Source: Azoarcus sp. (lineage in GTDB: Bacteria > Pseudomonadota > Gammaproteobacteria > Burkholderiales > Rhodocyclaceae). From it: DNA of 47,373 nt. The notes under the pieces are model-generated. The model was not told where the DNA came from. It saw nothing but the letters and a program-made list of their open reading frames with translations, and searched no databases. Location of the stretch: the NCBI GenBank assembly GCA_020725025.1, contig DYFV01000037.1:1-47373 (forward strand). Direction: 5' to 3'. How positions within the stretch are numbered: the first letter of the stretch is position 1; each line of letters opens with the position of its first letter. The translations under genes and the position numbers were made by a program. Shown in pieces: positions 40,552 through 47,373 of this stretch.

Positions 40552-41490
40552 TCAACATTCCACTGTTTCGTTGAGCCAGGCAGCGGTACGCGAGAGACCG
40601 TCTCCGAAGGTCGTGGTCGGTTGCCAACCCAGTTCCGCCGCCGCCAGCCGGATGTCCAGGACGCTGACGGGGACGTCGATGGGACGCGCCGGGTGGCGGC
40701 GAATTCTGGCAGCCCCTCCCACCACGCGCTCGATGGAACGGACGACGTCGAGCAGCGTCCGCCCCTGTCCGCTTCCGATGTTGAAGATGCGGGAGCGACC
40801 TTCATGCACGGCCGCGAGCTTCAGTGCCTCGACAATGTCGTCGACGAAGACGTAGTCGCGCGTTACGGAGCCGTCGCCCCAGAGCTCGATTTCTAGCCCG
40901 GCCTGCATGCGCCGCAGGAAGGCCGCCACCACTCCCTGGTCCTTCATCGCCATCTGGAACGGACCATAGGCGTTCGCGACGCGGAGGACGCGGTACTCGA
41001 GGCCATACAGATGCTCGTAGAGCGCCAGGTAACGCTCGATGGCGAGCTTGGACACGCCGTAGGCGGTGATTGGAGCCGTAGCCGCGGATTCGGGAGTGGG
41101 CAGTTCCTTCGGCATCCCGTAGACGGTGCCCCCGGACGAAACGAACACGACACGCCGCACACCTTCGGCACGGCACGCGTCTAGCAGCCGCAGGGTCGAT
41201 ACGACGTTCGCCTGAAGGTCGGCGACCATGTCGCGATTGGCACTGCCCGGTGTCGACGTGGTGACGAGGTGGTAGACGACGTCGCAGCCGGTGATCGACG
41301 CCGCGATTTCCTCCACCTGGAGGAAGTCGCCGCTCACCCACTCGATATGGTCCAGCGCTTCCGGAAACGCCTTGCGCCGCCCGAAGCCACGCACGCTGCG
41401 GACACAGCCCGAAAGGGCTCGGCACAGGTTGGTGCCGATGAAGCCGCCGCCGCCCAGGACGGCACATCGCAAGGAAGAGAGTCCATTCAT
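40552..41490 (-). CDS. NAD-dependent sugar epimerase/dehydratase
   Basis: A 312-residue extended short-chain dehydrogenase. It shows the Rossmann motif CAVLGGGGFIGTNLCRALSG, the SSGGTVYG serine-threonine strand, and the catalytic YGVSKLAIERYLALY (YxxxK). It is closest in style to UDP-glucose or UDP-GlcNAc 4-epimerases, so it probably makes the UDP-galactose type donor for the glycan built by the neighbouring transferases. Substrate is inferred. The ATG overlaps the upstream WsaF-like gene by ATGA. Confidence 0.88.
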   Translation of the reverse strand: MNGLSSLRCAVLGGGGFIGTNLCRALSGCVRSVRGFGRRKAFPEALDHIEWVSGDFLQVEEIAASITGCDVVYHLVTTSTPGSANRDMVADLQANVVSTLRLLDACRAEGVRRVVFVSSGGTVYGMPKELPTPESAATAPITAYGVSKLAIERYLALYEHLYGLEYRVLRVANAYGPFQMAMKDQGVVAAFLRRMQAGLEIELWGDGSVTRDYVFVDDIVEALKLAAVHEGRSRIFNIGSGQGRTLLDVVRSIERVVGGAARIRRHPARPIDVPVSVLDIRLAAAELGWQPTTTFGDGLSRTAAWLNETVEC

Positions 41491-42731
41491 GTGCCGACCT
41501 CCAGCAAGTCTTCCGTGGCATCGAGGTTGCGCAGGACCTCCCCCATGCGTGCCGCTTCGGCCCGCCAGTCGGTGCATGAGGCCGTTGCCAGGCCCGCCGT
41601 GCGCAGACGTGCGGCCAGCGCGCGATCCTCGAAGACTTCGCACACGGCATCCGCCAGCGCCTCGACCGTGGGGCTCGCCAACCGGGCGTTGTGGTCGTTG
41701 AGCAGCCACTCGGTACAAGGCGCCCGATTGCTCACGACCGGGACGCCGCACGCCATCAACTCGAGCGGCAGGAGAGAGAGATTGGAGAACGAGAGGACGA
41801 GCCCGACGTCGCACTGGCTGTAGAGGTCGGGCAACTCGTCGAGATCGAGAATCCCGCAATTGAGGTGCTCGAAGGGAATCTCGTAACCGCTGACGTCCCA
41901 CCCGGCCAGGATGACCTTGACGTCGGGCAGGCGGCGGGTGACCTCGTCGAGCACGAGAAGGCCCAGTTCGAAGGCGCGCCGCGCGGTAGGAGGCCGGGCG
42001 TAGAAGAACACCCGGCGCGTCTCGGGCTCGCGCCGGTGTAGCGGCCGATAGCGCTCTCGGTCATAGGAAAAGCCCACCGCGTGGGTGACCATTCCGTAGT
42101 CGGCTGCCAGGCGCTGGGCGAGCCAGTTTCCGGCGGTGATGCCGATGAAGTCGAAACGGTAGGTCTCTTCCGCAAACGCGTATTCGGAACCCAGCGGGTA
42201 GAACGCCGGCTCGAAATCCTGCACGAAGTAGCAGCGGTGCTTGGTCGACCGGAAGTCGCGCACGGCGTAGGCGGTCTGCCAGCCGGTGGCGATGGTGACG
42301 TGCGCAGATGGCGCGTTCTCCATGCCGAGGTGAACGCTTGCCTTCAGCGGGAAGAACCAATCCCTGATCTGCTCGGCGCAGCGCTCGGGCGATTGCGGCC
42401 GCGGCTCACCGGAGACGATTACGCGGCACTGGAACCCTTCGTCCTCGAGGTGCTTTACGAAGCGAAAAATGTTGAGGTGCCCGCCCGATCCCCTGCCGAA
42501 GGGCGGGACGACCCAATTCACGGTGTTGCGCGCGACCTCGCCGTCGCACCACGGCTTGCCGAAAGGCTCGCCGCGCACGAAGCTGTAGAAACCGATGACG
42601 TCGATCTTGGCGAACGGCGCACCGGTGTGGCGGACGCGATGGCGCACGAGGCGGGCGAGTGCGACAAGTCCGTGCTCGCGCCCATACCGAACTGCCGCAC
42701 GTCCGCGCTGCAGGGTGTGTTGGAGAGTCAT
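41487..42731 (-). CDS. WsaF-like GT-B glycosyltransferase
   Basis: A 414-residue GT-B enzyme. The N-terminal region has NWVVPPFGRGSGGHLNIFRF and a VSGEPRPQSPERCAEQIRDW stretch; the middle has CYFVQDFEPAFYPLGSEYAF and ITAGNWLAQRLAADYG; the donor domain has VFFYARPPTARRAFELGLLV and VLSFSNLSLLPLELMACGVP. This order is that of WsaF, the rhamnosyltransferase that builds the S-layer glycan of Geobacillus, and of related O-antigen enzymes. It suggests beta-rhamnose transfer but does not prove it. 32 bp separate it from the GT2 gene upstream. Confidence 0.82.
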   Translation of the reverse strand: MTLQHTLQRGRAAVRYGREHGLVALARLVRHRVRHTGAPFAKIDVIGFYSFVRGEPFGKPWCDGEVARNTVNWVVPPFGRGSGGHLNIFRFVKHLEDEGFQCRVIVSGEPRPQSPERCAEQIRDWFFPLKASVHLGMENAPSAHVTIATGWQTAYAVRDFRSTKHRCYFVQDFEPAFYPLGSEYAFAEETYRFDFIGITAGNWLAQRLAADYGMVTHAVGFSYDRERYRPLHRREPETRRVFFYARPPTARRAFELGLLVLDEVTRRLPDVKVILAGWDVSGYEIPFEHLNCGILDLDELPDLYSQCDVGLVLSFSNLSLLPLELMACGVPVVSNRAPCTEWLLNDHNARLASPTVEALADAVCEVFEDRALAARLRTAGLATASCTDWRAEAARMGEVLRNLDATEDLLEVGT

Positions 42732-42763
42732 TGGCGATTCCCGTAACGATCGATCGGGCCCTG

Positions 42764-43744
42764 TCACTTCTTCCCGACCAGCACGCCCGACATCAACCGC
42801 TTGTCCCGCGACATGCGGCGGCTGATCCGATCCGGGAGGCGATGGGCACGAGCGCCCAGGAAGTGACCGGCAACCCGCATGAGGTTGTCGAACGGCGCAC
42901 GTAGCGCCGCCATGGGGCGGCGGGCAAGCAGCCCCGTCTGCGCTGCGTGGTGCATGTCGCGCAGGCTCAGACCGAGCCAGGATCGCAGCATGGGACCGAA
43001 GCCTCGGCAGAGCTCGTAGCCGAACAGTTGCCGAAAGGCGCGCGCCTCGTCGAAGCTGCGCTGCAGACGCTCCCACAACGCGTAATCGTGGCTGTGATAG
43101 ACGGCGGCATCGTGCGCGTATGCTTTGCGATAGCCCGCCTCGATGATCTTCTGCGCCCAGATCTGGTCTTCGGCGAAGTCCACGTCCGGATACGGGATCC
43201 GCTCCCATACGGACCGGCGAACCAGGGCATTGTTGTCCGAAAAGTAGTGCAAGTACTGCCGATAACCCTGGTCGCGCTCGTAGCGCTCCCGGTCGGCCAG
43301 GCATACCACCGGCTCGCGGGTGAAGCCCTCGAAGTGCATCTCCAGTTCCCGCTTCGTGAACGGGCTCGCCTCCGGATAGGCGAGGTGGCGCCCGAACACG
43401 CCCGCCACCATGGGGTCGACATCGGCCGGGACGACGAGCCGGCGCAGCCAGTGCTCGTCGGCCGGGAGCGCGTCATGGGTGATGAGGACCGCGTACTCGC
43501 CGGAAGTGAGCGACACGCCCAGATTGCGGGTCCGCCCGTGGCCGAAGGCAGTTGCCTCGATGCAGTGCAGATGCAGGCGTCGATCCGGAATCGCCTGCAC
43601 ATACTGGGGCGTGCCGTCCATCGAGCCCGAGTCGACCACCAGGACCTCGTAGGGCCACGGGGTCTGCTGCGCAAGCACTCGATCCAAGACCCTCTCGAAG
43701 ATCCACCCCGGATTCTTGGTCGGAATGATGACTGAAACCTTCAT
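42764..43744 (-). CDS. GT2 glycosyltransferase with C-terminal extension
   Basis: A 326-residue family 2 transferase with KVSVIIPTKNPGWIFERVLD, VLVVDSGSMDGTPQYVQAI, FGHGRTRNLGVSLTSGEYAV, a TH/D donor motif at LITHDALPADEHWL, FSDNNALVRRSVWERIPYPD and DFAEDQIWAQKIIEAGYRKA. Such enzymes are often rhamnosyltransferases acting first or as chain modifiers. The C-terminal 80 residues are basic and helical. Its ATG overlaps the pyruvyl transferase stop by ATGA. Confidence 0.87.
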   Translation of the reverse strand: MKVSVIIPTKNPGWIFERVLDRVLAQQTPWPYEVLVVDSGSMDGTPQYVQAIPDRRLHLHCIEATAFGHGRTRNLGVSLTSGEYAVLITHDALPADEHWLRRLVVPADVDPMVAGVFGRHLAYPEASPFTKRELEMHFEGFTREPVVCLADRERYERDQGYRQYLHYFSDNNALVRRSVWERIPYPDVDFAEDQIWAQKIIEAGYRKAYAHDAAVYHSHDYALWERLQRSFDEARAFRQLFGYELCRGFGPMLRSWLGLSLRDMHHAAQTGLLARRPMAALRAPFDNLMRVAGHFLGARAHRLPDRISRRMSRDKRLMSGVLVGKK

Positions 43745-45174
43745 CCGCACCCTCCGTACTGCGGTGCTCGGATGTTTGCCCCCCTGGGGTCCGGCGAACC
43801 TTCTTCCCAATCCTCGTGCAACTCGGGCTGCCGAGCGAGTTCGGCGATGCGTGCGGTCAGCATTTCCCGCTCCTTTCGCCATTCGGTCCGCTCGTCGCCG
43901 AGCGCCAGCGCAGTAGTCTCTGCCCTGCGCCGTCGGCCAAGCTCTCCCAGGTATCTCGCATGCAGTCGCTTGTACAAGGCGTCGATATCGGGCCGATAGG
44001 CGGGCTGCACGGCCGGTACACCGCGCTCACGCCGCTCAATCGCCAGAGTGATCGCTCGCCTGAGGAACTCCCGCACGGCGCAGGCTTCCCCGGTCGCCCC
44101 CCGCACATCGGCGCCATCGCGAGCCGCCTCGAGAAAGGCGACCACCTCGGCCGCCTGCGTGGCCATCTGGACGAAGTCGGCGAACAGTCGCCCGCTCGTC
44201 CTCGTTCGGAAAAACTCGCGGACCTTGTGGGAATAGGCCCCAACGAAGGAAAGGTGTGGCAGTCCGTAGGCACGGGCGATGATGTTCCCGTGCAGGCTCG
44301 ATCCGACAAAGCCCGCGCTCGCCGCGACGATGGCCACCTTGTCCGCCATGGCAATGCGCCTGCCCTGCTGGACCGAAGTGACAAGCGGGAAGCCGCACTC
44401 TTGCGACAGGCGCTCCAGGAACGGGGTGTCGCCGAGGCAGGCGCCCACCTCCAGAAGTACGATCGGCATCCCGGTGCGCTCGTGCAATTGCCGGAGAAAG
44501 GCGGCGGTCTCCACCTCGTTGCCACAAACTGCGGCATGCCCCTGGAAGCACAGGTAGGCCCGCTTGCCGATCCCGCTTTCCTCCAGCAGCACCCGTGCGC
44601 GCCGTGAGCACTCCACCGCGGGGAGATAGCCGACGATGGCCGAGACCATGTCGGGCACGAGCTCGACACGCATCGAAGCGGGCACCAGGCGTTGCAGCAA
44701 GCCTTGTGTACGCCGGTCACGTGCGGAAGCACATACGAGACGCGTGAAACTGTTCCCGAGGTAGGCGCCGAAGTCCTCATCGATGTCGAAGGGGGCACCA
44801 GGAGCGAACAGTGCCAGCGGGGAACCGGCCCGCGGGTCCGGCGAGACGATGTGCGAGAAGGTCAACGGAGGCGAATCCGGACCATAGATGCCGTAAAGCG
44901 ACCAGTCATCGTCGCGGACGATGTCGCCGCCGCCTATAAGGGTAAGGTCGTAGGCCTCAGCTGCCGTTCGCTCGGCATATGTCGCCAACGGCAAGGCCTC
45001 CTCCTGATCCAGGTAGAACACGCCTGCCGCGCAGCCGACGGGACTGAAGGCATCCACCGCGACTGCCTCGCCGAGCTCCGCGGCGAGTTCCCCGACCAGC
45101 CGTCGCAGGACCCACGGGAAGAGCAGGTCCCCCAAGTTGTCGACGTCGAAAGTGCCGATCTGCGCGATCCTCAT
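43741..45174 (-). CDS. Polysaccharide pyruvyl transferase-family protein with coiled-coil tail
   Basis: A 477-residue protein of the polysaccharide pyruvyl transferase family (CsaB/WcaK-like), which adds ketal pyruvate from phosphoenolpyruvate to a sugar. The start MRIAQIGTFDVDNLGDLLFP, LIGGGDIV, and GFVGSSLHGNIIARAYGLPH with the conserved SLHG are diagnostic. Residues about 395-450 form a charged helix with coiled-coil character (LGELGRRRRAETTALALGDE; EREMLTARIAELARQ), absent from the shorter family members. In this operon it would modify the exported glycan. The ATG overlaps the wzt stop (ATGA). Confidence 0.85.
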   Translation of the reverse strand: MRIAQIGTFDVDNLGDLLFPWVLRRLVGELAAELGEAVAVDAFSPVGCAAGVFYLDQEEALPLATYAERTAAEAYDLTLIGGGDIVRDDDWSLYGIYGPDSPPLTFSHIVSPDPRAGSPLALFAPGAPFDIDEDFGAYLGNSFTRLVCASARDRRTQGLLQRLVPASMRVELVPDMVSAIVGYLPAVECSRRARVLLEESGIGKRAYLCFQGHAAVCGNEVETAAFLRQLHERTGMPIVLLEVGACLGDTPFLERLSQECGFPLVTSVQQGRRIAMADKVAIVAASAGFVGSSLHGNIIARAYGLPHLSFVGAYSHKVREFFRTRTSGRLFADFVQMATQAAEVVAFLEAARDGADVRGATGEACAVREFLRRAITLAIERRERGVPAVQPAYRPDIDALYKRLHARYLGELGRRRRAETTALALGDERTEWRKEREMLTARIAELARQPELHEDWEEGSPDPRGANIRAPQYGGCG

Positions 45175-46433
45175 GGCGTGCACTCCAGCGACACCGTGCG
45201 CACCCGCGAGCGAAGGTCGACCACGCCGATCACGGTCTGCGGCGAGCTCACCACGAGCTTCCCCGCGTCGTAGCGGCGATCCATGGGATGACTGATGCCG
45301 TCCACGAACTCCGAAACACCGAAAGAGAGCGTGTACTCGCCCGGCGCGACGCTCATGTCCTGGGTGAACACCAGCTCGATCACGTCGCCCGGCGATCGCG
45401 CTCCGATCGGCTGACCGAGATAATGGGTATTGCCGCTGTAGAGCTCGGTGCCACGCCGATCCTTCAGATAGAACGCGCCAACCGGATTGCGGCATGGCGC
45501 AAGGAACTGCACCCGCATGTAGATCTCGGTGGTCTCGTTGAGCTCGACCACATCGACAGGCACCTCGTCACCGAGCTTGCGGATGCCGAAAGCGAGGATG
45601 CGCGCCCTGCGATCACCGTAGCGGTACTCGCCTGCGCTTGCGGCGTCCGGCAGTGAGGACGCCAAACCGGTCTCCGGTTTCGGCAACGCTGCATCGTCGC
45701 CGCTATGCATGCGCACGTACTCGTTCGTGACAAGTTTCGGTGTGGCCAGCACCACCATCCGCCCCTCGTGAAGCAGGATTGCGCGATCGCATAGCAGTTG
45801 CACCGAGTTCAGGTCGTGGCTGACGAACAGGATCGTCTTGCCGGCCTCCTTCATGGCCTTCAGCCGCTGAAAGCACCGTTGCTGGAAGAAGATGTCTCCG
45901 ACCGCGAGCGCCTCGTCGATGACCAGGATGTCCGGATCGCAATGGATTGCCGTAGCGAACGCGAGACGCACGTACATCCCGCTCGAGTAGGTCTTGACGG
46001 GCTCATGAATGAAGTCGCCGATCTCCGAGAAGGCGCAGATCTCTTCGTAACGGGCGTCGATCTCCTCCCTTGCGAGACCGAGCAGCGCGCCATTCATGTA
46101 GACGTTCTCTCTCCCGGTGAACTCCGGGTTGAAGCCGGCACCGAGCTCGAGCAGCGCCGCGACACGGCCACTGGCCCGCACGGTTCCCGTCGTAGGGTTC
46201 AGAGTCCCGCAGACGAGCTGCAGCAGCGTCGACTTGCCGCTGCCGTTGCGGCCCACGATGCCGACCACCTCGCCGATCGCAATGCGGAACGAGACGTCTC
46301 GGAGCGCCCAGAACTCGCGGAAAAACTGCCGCCGGCCACGGAAGAGCATCTGCAGCAGCCGGTCGCGCGGCTTTTCGTAGATCTGGTAGCACTTGCCCAG
46401 GTTCTCGACTCGGATCGCCGTTTCAGATGACAT
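45171..46433 (-). CDS. wzt: ABC polysaccharide exporter, ATP-binding subunit Wzt
   Basis: Wzt powers export of finished O-antigen or capsule chains through Wzm. The 420-residue protein has a nucleotide-binding domain with Walker A GRNGSGKST (about 61-69), signature YSSGM (149-153), Walker B LVIDEALAVGD (about 170-180) and the H-loop FVSHDLNSV. Residues about 260-420 form a separate beta-sandwich domain, the carbohydrate-binding part of Wzt that recognises the chain end in coupled systems. The start at 46433 overlaps wzm by 11 bp and fits the family. Confidence 0.94.
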   Translation of the reverse strand: MSSETAIRVENLGKCYQIYEKPRDRLLQMLFRGRRQFFREFWALRDVSFRIAIGEVVGIVGRNGSGKSTLLQLVCGTLNPTTGTVRASGRVAALLELGAGFNPEFTGRENVYMNGALLGLAREEIDARYEEICAFSEIGDFIHEPVKTYSSGMYVRLAFATAIHCDPDILVIDEALAVGDIFFQQRCFQRLKAMKEAGKTILFVSHDLNSVQLLCDRAILLHEGRMVVLATPKLVTNEYVRMHSGDDAALPKPETGLASSLPDAASAGEYRYGDRRARILAFGIRKLGDEVPVDVVELNETTEIYMRVQFLAPCRNPVGAFYLKDRRGTELYSGNTHYLGQPIGARSPGDVIELVFTQDMSVAPGEYTLSFGVSEFVDGISHPMDRRYDAGKLVVSSPQTVIGVVDLRSRVRTVSLECTP

Positions 46434-47241
46434 CCGCAAACCCCTTGCGTGTCTTTTGGAACCAGGCAAATCCGCACCACGCCACCATTGCGCTCACCCC
46501 GAGGCTGGCGACGAAGTCTCCGAACCGAGGAAGGCGCCCCCAGAAGAGCACGTCTCGCGTGTGCTCGATCGCGCTAGCGAGGGGGTTGAGGTGGATGAGC
46601 TCGCGAAACCCATCGGGCAGTGCCGCAACCGGGTAGAAGATGGGCGAAAGGAACAGCAGTGCCGTCGTCGCGACCCCCACGACCTGCCCGGTATCACGCA
46701 GATAGACACCAAGCGAGGCGACTGCCCAGGAGATGCCCAGGGCTAGAAGCACCGTCGGGGTCAATACGAGCGGCGCGAGCAGCAGGGTAGGACGCGGCGC
46801 TCCGATGAACGCCACGTAGAACGCAAGCCAGACCAGCAGGCAGACGAACGCGTGAAAGAGGGCCGCCCCCATCGTCACCCAGCCCAGGACCTCCAGGGGG
46901 AAGACGATCTTCTTCACGTAGTTGGCGTTCGACAGCACCAGGCCCGGCGCCCGGGTGACACACTCCGCGAACACATTGAACACCAGCAACCCTGCGAACA
47001 GCAGGAGCGCGAATTCCATCTTCGAGTCGCTTCCGCCCGCCCAACGCGCGTTGAACACCACGCTAAAGACGAAGGTGTAGACGAGCAGCATCAGGACCGG
47101 ATGAAGAAAGGACCATACGATGCCCATCACCGAGCCGCGGTACCGTCCCACCACTTCGCGCCGGATCAGGATCGCGATGAGGCCATGATTGCGCCACAGG
47201 GTGGCAAGCATCTCCCTGGGCGAAATCGAGTGCTCCTGCAT
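46423..47241 (-). CDS. wzm: ABC polysaccharide exporter, permease subunit Wzm
   Basis: Wzm is the membrane channel for ABC-dependent O-antigen/capsule export. The 272-residue ABC-2 type protein has six predicted transmembrane helices, the gate-helix start (LIRREVVGRYRGSVMGIVWS), YVKKIVFPLEVLGW and FLSPIFYPVAALPDGFRELI near the C-terminus. The ATG at 47241 is preferred to one 11 codons upstream because AGGAGG lies ten bases before it. It is the first complete gene of the operon in the window; more genes may lie beyond the edge. Confidence 0.93.
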   Translation of the reverse strand: MQEHSISPREMLATLWRNHGLIAILIRREVVGRYRGSVMGIVWSFLHPVLMLLVYTFVFSVVFNARWAGGSDSKMEFALLLFAGLLVFNVFAECVTRAPGLVLSNANYVKKIVFPLEVLGWVTMGAALFHAFVCLLVWLAFYVAFIGAPRPTLLLAPLVLTPTVLLALGISWAVASLGVYLRDTGQVVGVATTALLFLSPIFYPVAALPDGFRELIHLNPLASAIEHTRDVLFWGRLPRFGDFVASLGVSAMVAWCGFAWFQKTRKGFADVI

Positions 47242-47373
47242 CAGACAGAGACCTCCTGGCTGGGAGGCCTGCAAGGCAGGACCGCTCCCGAATCGGAATA
47301 CGCTTCGCGCGTTTCACACGCACGGCCACCGCAGTAATGCCAAAGGCACAACGATCGGAAGGATCGTTGCCGC
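47242..47373 (-). other. Right-edge segment upstream of wzm, undecided
   Basis: This 132-bp end contains the wzm ribosome site (AGGAGG near 47254) and an inverted repeat AACGATC/GATCGTT (47350-47368). One minus-strand frame is open from the edge to TGA at 47314 and reads as a hydrophobic C-terminus (AATILPIVVPLALLRWPCV), possibly the end of a membrane protein; another frame is open to a TGA that overlaps the wzm ATG (TGATG) but looks unlike protein. The window is too short to choose. Confidence 0.25.

Noticed and set aside
34295..47241. Defence island, toxin-antitoxin or CRISPR array
   Set aside because: All genes in this stretch fit lipid, nucleotide or surface-glycan roles, and no regularly spaced repeats were seen.

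Overview
The window is a high-GC stretch of a betaproteobacterial chromosome, most like Rhodocyclales/Nitrosomonadales. This placement rests on the complete dcw cluster ending in lpxC, the divergent secA and DciA-type genes beside lpxC, the rsmI-yraN-gmhA-dolP block, the aroQ-accB-accC-prmA-DUF3426 block, and a bacterial type-A RNase P RNA. No rRNA, tRNA, IS element, prophage or CRISPR array was seen.

Layout. Positions 1-1012 hold the 5' part of secA (minus strand); a DUF721/DciA-like gene diverges from it. A degenerate inverted repeat follows. The minus-strand division and envelope cluster then runs from 19886 down to 1779: mraZ, rsmH, ftsL, ftsI, murE, murF, mraY, murD, ftsW, a 24-codon mini-ORF, murG, murC, ddl, ftsQ, ftsA, ftsZ, lpxC and a small membrane protein gene. 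Most junctions are 4-base ATGA or GTGA stop/start overlaps. The cluster starts at a clear sigma70-type promoter with a phased MraZ operator, and a strong intrinsic terminator follows ftsZ. murB is not in this cluster.

Positions 20158-22985 (minus) carry rnpB, a lipoprotein gene, pyrC and rsmI. Positions 22977-24756 (plus) carry yraN, gmhA/diaA and dolP, followed by a second copy of the inverted repeat. mpl is on the minus strand. A plus-strand metabolic run follows: an unknown gene, tlpA, aroQ, accB, accC, prmA, a zinc-ribbon DUF3426 gene and dgkA. Then come, on the minus strand, a glycine-zipper lipoprotein gene, a PfkB kinase gene, a GT4 glycosyltransferase gene and a HIT hydrolase gene; on the plus strand, olsB and olsA (ornithine lipid synthesis); and convergent apaH.

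From 38674 to the right edge lies a minus-strand, tightly overlapped surface-polysaccharide operon: ABC exporter Wzm/Wzt, a polysaccharide pyruvyl transferase, a WsaF-like and three GT2 glycosyltransferases, and an NAD-dependent epimerase. Its codon use looks less GC-biased than the core genes, as is common for exchangeable surface loci.

The most unusual things seen are: (i) a 24-codon ORF between ftsW and murG, joined to both by ATGA overlaps, whose last ten residues repeat the FtsW C-terminus with many synonymous differences, inside competing inverted repeats; (ii) four 11-bp-phased GTCA-like units upstream of olsB, suggesting PhoB control of a lipid-remodelling neighbourhood; (iii) olsA reading 106 bp into convergent apaH; (iv) rsmI and yraN starting inside the same 9-bp near-palindrome. 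No wholly new defence or mobile system was recognised.
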